A stretch of DNA of 64,000 nucleotides from Sphingobacterium griseoflavum (GCF_014653155.1 NZ_BNAF01000008.1:186001-250000), one strand, 5' to 3'. Positions 9,429-18,877 are shown, numbered from the stretch's first letter. Program-made: numbers and translations. Notes: generated by a model not told the origin, from the sequence alone.

Positions 9429-11354
9429 ATGAAGAAAAAAGAACTGCTCTACGTGAGACACCTGCTCCTCGCCTTTTTTGCTACGGTCTTCGTCCATCCC
9501 CTTTTTGCGCAAGATTACAAATTTGGCCCAGCAGAAAAGGACTATGTTGGTTATCTATTTGCTTACTTCAAAGGCAATGCGGTGGAAGATGAGGCGATTT
9601 GCTATGCCATTAGCACGGACGGCTACCACTACCGCGCACTGAACGGTAACAAGCCTGTACTGGATTCCAAGCAGATCAGTACGACCGGTGGGGTGCGCGA
9701 TCCGCACATCCTTCGCGGTGAGGACGGAAAGTCTTTCTACATGGTCGTTACCGATATGACCTCTTCCAAGGGCTGGGACTCCAATCGTGCTATGATCCTC
9801 CTGAAATCCAATGATTTGATTCACTGGACACATACGGTCATCCATATACAACAGCGCTATACGGGACACGATGACCTAAAACGTGTTTGGGCACCACAGA
9901 CCATCTTTGATCCCGCGGTCGGCAAGTACATGGTCTATTGGTCCATGCAGCATGGTACCGGCCCCGATATCATCTACTATGCATATGCCAATGATGACTT
10001 TACAGACTTGGTAGGCGAACCTCAGGTGTTGTTTTTGCCTAAAAATGGCAAGTCGTGTATCGACGGCGATATCATCAATAAAAATGGTCTGTTTTATCTG
10101 TTTTATAAAACCGAAGGAGACGGCAATGGCCTGCGCTTGGCCCTCACAGATTCGCTTACCGCCGGCAAGTGGATCGAGCAGCCGGGCTATAAGCAGCAAA
10201 CACGTGATGCCGTGGAAGGCTCATCGGTGTTTAAACTTAACCAATCAGACAAGTATATCCTGATGTACGATGTCTACGGAAAAGGCAAATACCAATTTTG
10301 CGAGAGTGTGGACCTCGATCGTTTTCGGGTGATCGACGAGGAGGTGAACATGGATTTTCACCCCCGCCACGGCTCTATTATTCCGTTATCGCGCACCGAG
10401 CTCAAAGCTTTAACCGATAAGTGGGGCATTCCACAAGGGATGGAGATCTCCTTTAGGAAAAACCCGATTTTGGATGGCTTCTATGCCGATCCGGATGTGC
10501 TTTACTCCAACAAGACAAAAAAATACTACATCTATCCCACCAGCGATGGTTTTGACGGTTGGGGTGGTTACTATTTCAAGACCTTTTCGTCCGATGATCT
10601 AAAGACTTGGAAAGACGAGGGTGTAATCTTGGATCTTAAAAAAGATGTGCCCTGGGGGCCACGCCACGCTTGGGCGCCAACCATCACCGAAAAGATGGTA
10701 AAGGGGGATTATAAATACTACTATTATTTTACCGCTGCGCAAAAGATCGGTGCTGCGGTCTCCGATTCGCCGACCGGGCCGTTCAAGGATTCGGGAAAAC
10801 CGTTGATCGATTTTAAACCCGAAGGCGTAAAGGGTGGACAGGAGATTGATCCTGCTGTTTTTAACGACCCGAAAAGTGGAAAAAGCTACCTGTACTGGGG
10901 CAATGGCTATCTCGCCGTGGCCGAGCTGAACAAGGATATGCTGTCCATCAAAAAGAACACGGTGAAGGTCATGACGCCCGACAACACCTTTCGGGAAGGG
11001 GTGTATGTGATCTACCGGAAGGGCACCTACTATTTTTTATGGTCGGAAGACGATACCCGCAGCGAAAACTACCGCGTGCGGTATGGTACATCCAGGTCTC
11101 CAATGGGGCCCATCGAAATTCCGGAAAATAACTTGATTTTGCAGAAAGACCCATCGAAAGGCATCTACGGCACTGGTCACAATTCGGTGTTGCAGATCCC
11201 GGGGAAAGACGAGTGGTACATTGTCTATCATCGGTTCAATTATCCCGACGGAATCAAAATGGGCGATCCGGCAGGCTTTAACCGGGAGGTCTGTATCGAT
11301 CCCCTACACTTTGATGAGGAAGGGAATATCCTCCCCGTCGTGGTGAGCCACTAG
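9429..11354 (+). CDS. two-domain family 43 glycosidase
   Basis: A 641-aa protein with a signal peptide (residues 1-27, ending PLFAQ) and two five-bladed propeller domains of the GH43 type. The first (about 30-335) has VRDPHI with Asp91 and an AVEGSSVF stretch that supplies a candidate acid Glu. The second (about 350-640) has FYADPDVL with Asp354, QEIDPAVF, and REGVYVIYRKGTYYF as its acid region. GH43 enzymes release arabinose, xylose or galactose from plant polysaccharides. Which substrate applies, and whether both domains are active, is not visible. It lies 95 bases after the GH97 gene and 135 before the GH2 gene. Confidence 0.85.
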   Translation: MKKKELLYVRHLLLAFFATVFVHPLFAQDYKFGPAEKDYVGYLFAYFKGNAVEDEAICYAISTDGYHYRALNGNKPVLDSKQISTTGGVRDPHILRGEDGKSFYMVVTDMTSSKGWDSNRAMILLKSNDLIHWTHTVIHIQQRYTGHDDLKRVWAPQTIFDPAVGKYMVYWSMQHGTGPDIIYYAYANDDFTDLVGEPQVLFLPKNGKSCIDGDIINKNGLFYLFYKTEGDGNGLRLALTDSLTAGKWIEQPGYKQQTRDAVEGSSVFKLNQSDKYILMYDVYGKGKYQFCESVDLDRFRVIDEEVNMDFHPRHGSIIPLSRTELKALTDKWGIPQGMEISFRKNPILDGFYADPDVLYSNKTKKYYIYPTSDGFDGWGGYYFKTFSSDDLKTWKDEGVILDLKKDVPWGPRHAWAPTITEKMVKGDYKYYYYFTAAQKIGAAVSDSPTGPFKDSGKPLIDFKPEGVKGGQEIDPAVFNDPKSGKSYLYWGNGYLAVAELNKDMLSIKKNTVKVMTPDNTFREGVYVIYRKGTYYFLWSEDDTRSENYRVRYGTSRSPMGPIEIPENNLILQKDPSKGIYGTGHNSVLQIPGKDEWYIVYHRFNYPDGIKMGDPAGFNREVCIDPLHFDEEGNILPVVVSH

Positions 11355-11489
11355 TTCGGAGGGCCTTCTGGCTCCCAAAAATAAAATCAGTTAAAATTGG
11401 AGAAGCTTAGGGTATTATCCTACAGAAAGGAATTGCCATAGCGTTTATCTTTATGGTACCCTAACCTTATTCTTGTATACAGCATAGCT

Positions 11490-13991
11490 ATGAAAAACAT
11501 GTTAAAATATGCGCTTGTTGGATTGGCGGCAACGTTATTCCAAACAGAGGCGCTGTGGGCGCAGCCCGGCTTCGGCAAAGCCGAAAAAATCAATGCCGAC
11601 TGGCGTTTCCACTTGGGCGATACCAACGGTCAGATCGGCAGAACCAATAATGACCGCTCCTGGCGATCGGTACAACTGCCGCACGACTGGAGTGTAAAGC
11701 AGCCGCTGAGCCCAACGCTGGCTAGTGCCACCGGCTTTCTGCCGGGCGGTATCGGCTGGTATCAGAAAAAAATCACTGTTCCAGCAGAAGATCAGGGAAA
11801 GAAGCTGTACATCTATTTCGAAGGGGTGTACAACCGCAGTGAAGTCTTTGTCAACGGGCAATCCGTTGGCAAGCGTCCAAATGGTTATATCTCCTTCGGT
11901 TACGACATTAGCCCCTATGTAGCATACGGAAAAGAGAATGTGATATCCGTGAAGGTTGATCACAGCCAAAGTGCAGACTCCCGTTGGTATACCGGGTCGG
12001 GTATCTACCGCGATGTCTGGTTGGTGCGTGCTAATCCCGTTCATCTCGATCAATGGGGTGTTTATGCCTACCCGGAAGTGAGCAAAGGCAAAGGAACGCT
12101 TCAGGTACAGGTATCGCTGACCAACGCCTCCGAGCGGGATGCAAAGCTGGATGTGGTGCAGGAACTCGTGGATGAAAAGGGATCTATCGTGGCGAAGCAA
12201 CGTACAAAGGCCAGCCTTGCCGCCGGAAAGCAGCAAGAGCTGAAAACAAGTTTGAGCTTGAACAATCCGAAGTTGTGGAGTTTGAGCCAACCAAATCAAT
12301 ATACCTTGCGTACCACTGTTTTGCAGGAGGGCGAGGAAATCGATAAGTCGGAAGTCAAAACGGGTTTCCGTACTTTCACCTTTGATCCGAACAAAGGTTT
12401 CGCCCTCAATGGCGAATGGATGAAGGTGAAGGGGGTTTGTTTGCACCATGATGCCGGTGTCTTGGGTGCAGAAGTGTATCCCGAGGTGTGGAGGCGTCGA
12501 TTGTTAACCTTAAAAGAGCTGGGTGTAAACGCTATCCGTACGAGTCACAACCCGCAAGCCTCTTCCCTGTATGATCTTTGCGACGAACTGGGCTTATTGG
12601 TGATGGATGAGGCGTTTGACGAATGGGAATTTCCGAAACGAAAATGGCTGGAAGGATGGAATGTAGGCACGCCGGGCTTTCAGGGTACGTTCGACTTTTT
12701 TGAAGAATGGGGTGAGCGCGATCTCGCCGATATGGTGAAGCGCGACCGTAACCACCTGTCTATCTTCGCGTGGAGCATCGGCAACGAAGTCGACTACCCC
12801 AACGATCCGTATTCACATCCTATATTGGGCGGCGAAAAGAAAGAAGGCGGCTTTACACAGGCTTCTTATGGAGGCTATAAGAAAGATGCTCCCGATGCGA
12901 TGCGCCTCGGCGATATCGCTAAAAAGCTGGCCGCCGTGGTAAAAAAATACGATAGCAGCCGCCCCGTCACGGCTGGGCTTGCCGGGGTCGCGATGTCTAA
13001 CGAAACGGCTTATCCCGGCGCATTGGATATAGCAGGCTATAACTACACTGAAAGTCGTTATCAGCAAGATCACGAGCGCTTTCCAGATCGCGTGATCTTC
13101 GGCAGCGAAAACCGCCATGATTTTGCTGCTTGGAAAGCGGTGCGCGATAACGAACATATCTTCGGACAGTTTCTGTGGACCGGCATCGACTATTTGGGCG
13201 AATCCGGGCGTTGGCCCTCGCGAGGCTTTTACTCGGGCTTGGTAGATTTTGCTGGATTTAAAAAGCCTCGTGGCTACTTCCGTCAGTCTTTGTGGGCCGA
13301 AAAGCCGATGGCTTACCTCGGCAGTTACCCCTTGCAGGGTGGAAGCTCGGCTACCGATGTTTGGTCTGCGCTGGAAGCCGAGCAAGGGCAGCGCAGCAAT
13401 GAGGCGCCATCCATGGATGCGTGGCCCATCTGGAACTATCAAAATGGCCAATTGATTCGCGTAGTCTGCTACACCAATACGGCAAAGGCAAGTCTCGAAC
13501 TCAATGGAAAATCCGTGGGTGAGGAGAAACCATACGATCAGGAGCAGGGGATTATCTACTGGGATATTCCCTATGCCGAAGGTAAACTGGAGGTCATCGG
13601 CCTAGACGCCCAGGGAAAGGAAGCCACCCGTTACGCCATCCAGTCGAGCAAACGCCCTGCAGCGATCCGGATATTGCAGGGCGACACTTGGTCTGCCGCT
13701 GCAAAAGATGCGGTGCTGCAGATTGAGCTACAGATTGTCGATGCGGACGGTATACCCGTATTGCTCTCGGAGGACGAAATTACCTGTACTATTGCGGGCA
13801 ATGCGCGGCTCTTGGGACTAGAAGCGGGCAACAATGCCGATATGGGCGACTACCGCGATAATAAACAGCGGGCGTACCATGGAAAGATGATCGCCTATAT
13901 CCAAACCAATGGCTCGCCAAACGAACAGGTGGCTGTCAGGTTTAGTGCGCCTTGGCTGCAGGCGGCCAAAGTAAATATTTCGTTGAAGTAA
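11490..13991 (+). CDS. glycoside hydrolase family 2, beta-galactosidase-like
   Basis: An 833-aa exported enzyme with a signal peptide ending near LWAQ (residue 25). Domain order is a jelly-roll sugar-binding domain (about 30-190), an immunoglobulin-like domain (about 195-300), a TIM barrel (about 305-600) and C-terminal beta domains of the DUF4982 type. The barrel shows RTSHNPQ, the acid/base Glu433 in WSIGNEV and the nucleophile Glu540 in IFGSEN. The architecture is that of Bacteroidota GH2 beta-galactosidases. With the GH97 and GH43 enzymes it suggests attack on galactose- and arabinose-containing glycans. It ends in a strong terminator. Confidence 0.9.
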   Translation: MKNMLKYALVGLAATLFQTEALWAQPGFGKAEKINADWRFHLGDTNGQIGRTNNDRSWRSVQLPHDWSVKQPLSPTLASATGFLPGGIGWYQKKITVPAEDQGKKLYIYFEGVYNRSEVFVNGQSVGKRPNGYISFGYDISPYVAYGKENVISVKVDHSQSADSRWYTGSGIYRDVWLVRANPVHLDQWGVYAYPEVSKGKGTLQVQVSLTNASERDAKLDVVQELVDEKGSIVAKQRTKASLAAGKQQELKTSLSLNNPKLWSLSQPNQYTLRTTVLQEGEEIDKSEVKTGFRTFTFDPNKGFALNGEWMKVKGVCLHHDAGVLGAEVYPEVWRRRLLTLKELGVNAIRTSHNPQASSLYDLCDELGLLVMDEAFDEWEFPKRKWLEGWNVGTPGFQGTFDFFEEWGERDLADMVKRDRNHLSIFAWSIGNEVDYPNDPYSHPILGGEKKEGGFTQASYGGYKKDAPDAMRLGDIAKKLAAVVKKYDSSRPVTAGLAGVAMSNETAYPGALDIAGYNYTESRYQQDHERFPDRVIFGSENRHDFAAWKAVRDNEHIFGQFLWTGIDYLGESGRWPSRGFYSGLVDFAGFKKPRGYFRQSLWAEKPMAYLGSYPLQGGSSATDVWSALEAEQGQRSNEAPSMDAWPIWNYQNGQLIRVVCYTNTAKASLELNGKSVGEEKPYDQEQGIIYWDIPYAEGKLEVIGLDAQGKEATRYAIQSSKRPAAIRILQGDTWSAAAKDAVLQIELQIVDADGIPVLLSEDEITCTIAGNARLLGLEAGNNADMGDYRDNKQRAYHGKMIAYIQTNGSPNEQVAVRFSAPWLQAAKVNISLK

Positions 13992-13996
13992 GCACG

Positions 13997-14040
13997 CAGT
14001 CTACTACCGTTGCCTTCAACGGTAGTAGACTGTCCTTTTA
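13997..14040 (+). terminator. strong hairpin terminator after the GH2 gene
   Basis: A perfect 16-bp stem (CAGTCTACTACCGTTG with its complement at 14017-14032) closes a 4-base loop and is followed by TCCTTTTA. It begins five bases after the GH2 stop and ends the glycosidase transcript. Confidence 0.85.
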
Positions 14041-14161
14041 TACAGCATGCCCCGCTGTTGCTGCACAATTCGCGCTGCCAGTGGTCGCTAGACGAATCCC
14101 GCTATAGCACGCACGAGAAATCTTTTTTATACAGACTTAGGATATATGTCGACGCGACAAC

Positions 14162-14190
14162 AAAAAAATGGCCGAATCTCTCCGGCCATT
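14162..14190 (-). terminator. terminator for the AraC-type gene
   Basis: Read on the minus strand, AATGGCCGGAGAGATTCGGC forms the left arm and loop of a hairpin that continues CCA and then seven T residues. It lies about 120 bases beyond the stop of the AraC-type regulator gene at 14310. The rest of the 318-base gap (13992-14309) shows nothing else beyond the GH2 terminator. Confidence 0.75.
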
Positions 14191-14309
14191 CATGCTTATG
14201 AAAATATCTCTCGGGGAGAGAGATGCACAAAAGTAAAACAAAATTTTCTGAAAACGCATGTTAAAACCTTCGTTTGCCGTGTCAAAAAATACCATATATG
14301 CATTTCTTT

Positions 14310-15161
14310 TTAAGGTGTCCGAAAACTTAGTGCGGTTTTGCCGGTTTGTTTCTTGAGGAAGCGGCGGAAGTTGCTTTCGTCGGTAAAACCGAGCTCAAAT
14401 GCAATTTGCGAGATGGATAAGGTGCTGCTTTGAATGAAGTTGACCGCTCGTTTGCCTAGTGTTTCCAAGATGATTTCCTTGGCCGTCTGCTCGTACGTCG
14501 CTTGACACGCTCTTGACAACTTCCTTGGGGTGACATGCAAGGCGTTCGCATAGAAGTGCACGGTATGTTCTTTTTTGTAACATCGGTGTAGCATGACAAT
14601 AAAACTGTTGACGAGATTCCGGTCCGAGAGCTGGTCGGTGGGGTAAGCATCGGGCACTTCGGGCAAGCCAAGTAGCCCCTCCAGCAATAAGGACTCAATA
14701 TGGTTCTTCATTGCGGCATCATAAAGCGCTTTGCTTTTGCGTGCAAACAAAGGGGCTCGTACATCCAGCACGTGCCGCACCTCCTCGGGTGGTCTGATCG
14801 CATTGACGACCTGCATTTTCGTGTTGTAGTCAAAGAAAAGCCGGGAATACAGGATCTCCGCATCTTTGCTAGACCGGTCAAAGAAGCTATCAGGAAAGGT
14901 GATGCGATAGCCGGCTTCCGAAGTGGCTTGGATCACTTTGATGGCGATACCGGGTCCGATAAACAACAGTTTATTCGCCGGTATGCTGTAATGTACCGAA
15001 CCAACCACCAGATCTAGGGGTGCCAAGGTGCGTATAATCGTGAACAGATCAACCGATCCGTCAACAAGTATCTCTTCGCTATCCGACCGTAGTAGCAGGA
15101 GCGAAATAATACTTTCGTTGTGGGGTATTACTTCCATGGCATTAGCATCAGGATGATGCAT
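14310..15161 (-). CDS. AraC-family transcriptional regulator
   Basis: A 283-aa protein whose last about 95 residues are a double helix-turn-helix of the AraC/XylS type. HFYANALHVTPRKLSR forms the first HTH and STLSISQIAFELGFTDESNF plus RRFLKKQTG the second, with the typical family ending. The N-terminal about 180 residues resemble the cupin-like sensing half of Bacteroidota AraC proteins. An alternative ATG at 15137 exists and neither start has a clear ribosome site. It lies downstream of the glycosidase genes in opposite orientation and could regulate them, but no target site is evident. Confidence 0.88.
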   Translation of the reverse strand: MHHPDANAMEVIPHNESIISLLLLRSDSEEILVDGSVDLFTIIRTLAPLDLVVGSVHYSIPANKLLFIGPGIAIKVIQATSEAGYRITFPDSFFDRSSKDAEILYSRLFFDYNTKMQVVNAIRPPEEVRHVLDVRAPLFARKSKALYDAAMKNHIESLLLEGLLGLPEVPDAYPTDQLSDRNLVNSFIVMLHRCYKKEHTVHFYANALHVTPRKLSRACQATYEQTAKEIILETLGKRAVNFIQSSTLSISQIAFELGFTDESNFRRFLKKQTGKTALSFRTP

Positions 15162-15215
15162 TTAATTTACGAAAAAAAATAATTTTAGCCGCGTCCTCTG
15201 CTCATTTTCTTTATG

Positions 15216-15815
15216 CTAAGCTGATTGGGCTTCTATTTTTGCCTTTACCCGGCAAAGTGTTTCTACCTTCATATTGAGGTAGGATGCCATGTATTTCAGG
15301 GTGACACGGCCCAGTAAATTGCCGCGTGTAGCGGCAAAGCGACGATAACGTTTCTCTGCCGATGGCAGGCGGCAAAGAAAGGCGCGCTCATCCGCATCCC
15401 GGTAGTAGCGCTCTAAAAGCTTCCGACCGATGATATTGGCTTCGTAAAAAAGTTCGTACATCTCTTGCAGAGCCTGTTGGCTGATGCCGATGAGCTTACT
15501 GTCCTCGAGCGCTTGGATATACTCTTGTGTCTCGATGTCCAGTCCTAGATTACGCACAGTGCCGACCATATTGCCTTCCGCATTCAGCCATGTCGTGATT
15601 TCTTGCCCCTCTTCTTTGATGAATCCACGTATAAGTCCCTTTACGATAAAGTAAACGGTTTCTGTATGATCGATCGGACTGCGTAAAAACTTTCCTTTTT
15701 TTACTTGTACATAACTGCAGTGCGCGATCAAATGTCTGCCTGCTTCGGTGGAGATGGGGTGGATGCCCCCCAAAAATTCGGTGATCTCTTTAAAATCTAA
15801 TGTCGGTTCAGCCAT
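15216..15815 (-). CDS. Crp/Fnr-family transcriptional regulator
   Basis: A 199-aa protein from the ATG at 15815 (MAEPTLDFKEI); a longer reading adds 12 unlikely residues. Residues about 20-115 fit a cyclic-nucleotide-binding jelly roll (YVQVKKGKFLRSP, VYFIVKGLIRGFI, EITTWLNAEGNMVG). The C-terminal part (about 150-190) ends with a helix-turn-helix (LGRVTLKYMASYLNMKVETL followed by CRVK), as in Bacteroidota Crp/Fnr proteins of about 190-200 aa. No Fe-S cysteine cluster of the Fnr type is present. The target is unknown. Confidence 0.88.
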   Translation of the reverse strand: MAEPTLDFKEITEFLGGIHPISTEAGRHLIAHCSYVQVKKGKFLRSPIDHTETVYFIVKGLIRGFIKEEGQEITTWLNAEGNMVGTVRNLGLDIETQEYIQALEDSKLIGISQQALQEMYELFYEANIIGRKLLERYYRDADERAFLCRLPSAEKRYRRFAATRGNLLGRVTLKYMASYLNMKVETLCRVKAKIEAQSA

Positions 15816-15955
15816 GCTGTTTAGGTGCGTTGTGTTAATAGATGGTGGCACAAAAATAAATAGTTGTCATGATATACATCCATGTTAGGCCCATTTTATT
15901 TTCGTGTTCTTCCAGTACTGTCTAGCCCACGACTTGACCATGCTCCCGCGCAAAA

Positions 15956-15987
15956 AGCCATTGACATTTGTCAATGGCTCTTTTATT
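15956..15987 (+). terminator. hairpin, bidirectional terminator-like
   Basis: An 11-bp stem AGCCATTGACA…TGTCAATGGCT is followed by CTTTTATTT on the plus strand and preceded by AAAAA, so it could act in both directions. It is not adjacent to the end of a recognised gene. Confidence 0.5.
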
Positions 15988-16159
15988 TCCTTGCCAACCT
16001 GTTTCTTTTCTGTTATGTTTGTGCAACAGTTTGGAAACAACATGTTTTAGCCAGTGCCTTAATAGATAAAAGCGATGTTGACTCCGTTGCATGAATCACA
16101 CGAGATGTACGATCTCTCCTAGATGATATTATTATTTTTAACCTAAACCCCGGGGGGGC

Positions 16160-16186
16160 GGCCTAGCTACGGTTAGGCCATTTTTT
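16160..16186 (+). terminator. hairpin with T tract
   Basis: The stem GGCCTA / TAGGCC with an 8-base loop is followed by ATTTTTT, a standard rho-independent form. It lies 240 bases before the next gene start with no recognised gene upstream on this strand. Confidence 0.55.
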
Positions 16187-16426
16187 CGTAACCAACTTTT
16201 TGTCGCTCGCTTGAAATTTAAGGGTATCCGGACCGCCTCAAGCCTAATAAATGTTAAAATAAAATGAAACGTGATTTAATCTATTTTTTTTGATTATTTT
16301 TAAGCGCTTATTCGATCTGCTGTTGCTTATGAGAAAGGATACCGTTTATAGATGTTGTTTTCTTTTTTTATATAGGTTGAACACGGCGCGAACAATTTCT
16401 TTGTTTTTTTTGTTAATTCTTTACGG

Positions 16427-17389
16427 ATGGATGAAAAATGGTTTCAAACGCAGTATGTAAATAGCGCAATCAAATGCCGAGTAGTGACGGCCCGTTTACG
16501 ATGGGCATGGCACCTATGCTACGCGGTAGCGCTGTTCCTGCTCGTTGCCTGCCATCATTCCCCGTCTACTGCCGATCAGGCTGCAGCATCCGATAGTGCA
16601 TTTCAGGACGTTCATCCCGCTGCTGCGACCGATATGCTGAGCCAATATTGGGTTGGTTACGATTTTCAGGATGACAGCAATAGGCAGGATCCAGAAAAAG
16701 GGGAGCAGGCTTTGGTAGACTTTATCAGCCTGTTCGGTCAGGCGGATAACCAAACGGTTTCTTCGGCTATTAAACGAATGCTTGCTGCCGCACGGCAAAG
16801 CCCCAAGGCATACGACTTTTTTGTCGCACAGTACGAAAAATACTTGTACAACCCCAATTCGCCCATGCGCAATGATGCGTATTATGAGCCGGTACTCGAA
16901 TTTAAGCTCGATTCGACCCAGTTGGATAGCATGGAACGAATAAAAACGGCAACGCTGCTGCGGCTGTTGCGGCAGAATAAGCCCGGTACCCGGGCCGCAG
17001 ATTTTTCCTTCCAACTTGCAACAGGCGAATCTGCTCGTTTATCGGAGCTGTCGTTCCCGCTCACGGTCTTGTTTTTCTATGAGCCCGGCTGCTCCCATTG
17101 TGAAGAAGCCATTGCCATGCTCCGTGCATATGAACCGCTCAACCGGCGGATACAGCAAAAGACACTGGGTTTTTTAGCCGTTTATCCGTTTGGCGACAAA
17201 GCGGCTTGGAAGGCCTATCAACAGCAGATTCCGGACAATTGGCTACAGGCTTTTGACGAGCGGCAGGAGGTTGTCAAAAAAGGTAAATATGATTTGAAAG
17301 CAACGCCGACAATCTTTCTGTTGGATGAAAATAAAAATGTTATACGCAAAGATGTGGATGTGCGCGTGCTCATGGATGAACTCCGTTGA
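16427..17389 (+). CDS. thioredoxin-fold lipoprotein, DUF5106/TlpA-like
   Basis: A 320-aa protein with a hydrophobic segment and lipobox-like end (FLLVACHH) at about residues 35-46. That is a late position, so a GTG start at 16483 would give a more normal signal. After a helical domain of about 140 residues (DUF5106-like) comes a thioredoxin fold with the redox motif CSHC (in EPGCSHCEEA, near residues 223-226) and the cis-Pro loop KATPTIFLLD. Such Bacteroidota proteins act in the periplasm as thiol-disulfide exchange or redox lipoproteins. It precedes the WecA-type gene by 75 bases and may share its transcript. A functional link to glycan synthesis is not evident. Confidence 0.78.
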   Translation: MDEKWFQTQYVNSAIKCRVVTARLRWAWHLCYAVALFLLVACHHSPSTADQAAASDSAFQDVHPAAATDMLSQYWVGYDFQDDSNRQDPEKGEQALVDFISLFGQADNQTVSSAIKRMLAAARQSPKAYDFFVAQYEKYLYNPNSPMRNDAYYEPVLEFKLDSTQLDSMERIKTATLLRLLRQNKPGTRAADFSFQLATGESARLSELSFPLTVLFFYEPGCSHCEEAIAMLRAYEPLNRRIQQKTLGFLAVYPFGDKAAWKAYQQQIPDNWLQAFDERQEVVKKGKYDLKATPTIFLLDENKNVIRKDVDVRVLMDELR

Positions 17390-17464
17390 TGAAGATTTGG
17401 TTGGGCAGTGCTTTGCCCCCCGTATTCAGGCTGCCGTCGACCACATCGTGTAACCCAAAAAGAG

Positions 17465-18595
17465 ATGAAGATATTGATCGTTATTGTTCCGTTTATTATA
17501 GCTATCGCACTCGGGCGTATGATTATCCCGTATATTCTTTTTGTATCCTACAAGAAGCGTTTGTTTGATCCATTGGATCCACGCAAGTTCCATCAACAGA
17601 TAATCCCGCGTTTGGGTGGCGTGTCCTTTGCTCCTGTTCAAAGCTGTTTGTTCATTTTATCGGTCGTTATCCTTTACAAGGTCAATTTTGTCCCCTTGGG
17701 AATCAACACGGCCGAGATTTTCCCGATGTTTACGCTGCTGCTCTGCGGGATGGTTATCTTATTCTTGATTGGTTTGGCCGACGATCTGGTCAGTGTCAAC
17801 CATCGATGGAAATTCTATGCACAGATCGCCGTGGCTTCCTTTTTTCCGCTCTCCGGATTGTGGATCAACGACTTGTATGGTATCCTGTTCATCACCTATG
17901 TCCCCGCTTGGGCGGGTGTGCCGCTGACCATTTTTGCCGTAGTGCTGATCATCAATGCGGTCAATCTCATCGATGGCATCGACGGTCTGTGTTCTGGACT
18001 CATTATGGTGGGCTGTATTTTTCTGGGCGTGCTCTTTACCTACTATGGCGCTTGGCTACATGCTATCTTCGCCTTTATTACCGCCGGTGTGTTGGTGTCC
18101 TTCTTCTATTTCAACGTGTTTGGCGCATCGAAACGTAAACGGCGTATCTTCATGGGAGATACGGGAAGCCTTACTTTGGGCTATTCCATAGCTTTTCTGT
18201 CGATCAGTTTTGCGATGAACAACGACGATATCAAGCCCTTTTCGGAGGGAGCGATTGTTACGGCTTTTTCTACCTTGATCGTTCCCGTGTTTGATGTAAG
18301 CAGAGTATTGCTTGTCCGTTGGCGAGAGAAGCAACCGCTCTTCAAGCCGGATCGCAACCATTTACACCATAAATTCTTGCGATCGGGGATGTCCCACCAT
18401 CAGGCGATGGTTTCCATATTGCTGTTGGCGCTCTTTTTCTGCGTCTTCAATTTATTGGCCGTGCACTACATCAGCAACAATATTGTCGTGCTGTGCGACA
18501 TCCTATTCTGGTTGGGCTTTATTGGCGTTTGGAACCTTGTCGAGAGTAAAAAGAGGAAAGTGCGATCCCAAAAGATGCAGTTTATGCAAGATTAG
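17465..18595 (+). CDS. WecA/MraY-type polyprenyl-phosphate HexNAc-1-P transferase, copy 1
   Basis: A 376-aa polytopic enzyme that transfers a HexNAc-1-phosphate from UDP-sugar to undecaprenyl phosphate, the first step of O-antigen or EPS repeat synthesis. The start is the ATG at 17465 (MKILIVIVPF), giving an N-terminal membrane helix that matches copy 2. Family motifs: GLADDLVSV with the DD pair, NAVNLIDGIDGLCSGL, FMGDTGSLTLG and the DRNHLHHKF loop. About ten membrane segments are visible. By eye it is roughly two-thirds identical to the enzyme at 21150, which heads the EPS operon. The two copies flank the first small-peptide/fimbrillin pair. Confidence 0.92.
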   Translation: MKILIVIVPFIIAIALGRMIIPYILFVSYKKRLFDPLDPRKFHQQIIPRLGGVSFAPVQSCLFILSVVILYKVNFVPLGINTAEIFPMFTLLLCGMVILFLIGLADDLVSVNHRWKFYAQIAVASFFPLSGLWINDLYGILFITYVPAWAGVPLTIFAVVLIINAVNLIDGIDGLCSGLIMVGCIFLGVLFTYYGAWLHAIFAFITAGVLVSFFYFNVFGASKRKRRIFMGDTGSLTLGYSIAFLSISFAMNNDDIKPFSEGAIVTAFSTLIVPVFDVSRVLLVRWREKQPLFKPDRNHLHHKFLRSGMSHHQAMVSILLLALFFCVFNLLAVHYISNNIVVLCDILFWLGFIGVWNLVESKKRKVRSQKMQFMQD

Positions 18596-18820
18596 ACCCC
18601 GTAGCTGTCGCATAATGGCTACAAATGCAATTTCTTTATAAAAAAACATTTTCCCCGAAATAAAAAGATAAAAATCCTAGCATTCCCACTATTAATCGCC
18701 TTTTACGCTTGTTTTAGGGACTTTTTTACAGGATTTCCAATGAAAAGCCACGCCCGGCATTCACAGCTGAATATTGACATATATCAATGAAAATCCCCGT
18801 TTAATAAGGAATTAAGCTAT

Positions 18821-18840
18821 TTGTAGCGATTGCGCTACAA
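18821..18840. promoter_or_regulatory. operator candidate TTGTAGCG-ATTG-CGCTACAA
   Basis: A perfect 8-bp-arm palindrome with a 4-base centre. The core TGTAGC-N6-GCTACA recurs with the same spacing at 20961, 21013, 49983 (one mismatch) and 55291 (one mismatch), each time upstream of a surface-related gene. Here it lies just upstream of the putative promoter of the small-peptide/fimbrillin unit. Confidence 0.6.
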
Positions 18841-18869
18841 GCGGGTTTTTCATTGTTTAAACAATGGTA

Positions 18870-18877
18870 TACCTTTG
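18870..18877 (+). promoter_or_regulatory. probable -7 promoter element TACCTTTG
   Basis: An exact match to the Bacteroidota TAnnTTTG box, about 200 bases before the small-peptide gene at 19077. The -33 TTG is not at ideal spacing; a T-rich stretch is at 18845-18850. Confidence 0.4.

Larger units (their letters stand above)
15816..16426 (+). other. intergenic region with two plus-strand terminators
   Basis: Between the minus-strand Crp/Fnr gene and the next plus-strand gene lie 611 bases with no convincing protein gene but two rho-independent terminator structures (15956-15987 and 16160-16186). No annotated plus-strand gene ends here, so a small RNA is possible. A 10-bp palindrome TAAGCGCTTA at 16301-16310 lies ahead of the next gene. 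Confidence 0.4.

Noticed and set aside
11535..12449. 304-codon open frame on the minus strand
   Set aside because: It lies fully inside the GH2 gene on the opposite strand and has no recognisable domain; the plus-strand reading has catalytic motifs and a signal peptide.
12813..13451. 212-codon minus-strand frame inside the GH2 gene
   Set aside because: Antisense shadow of a high-confidence gene.
17389..17568. ATG overlapping the stop of the thioredoxin-fold gene (TGATG), 59-codon frame
   Set aside because: It runs about 100 bases into the WecA-type gene in another frame and shows no gene-like composition.
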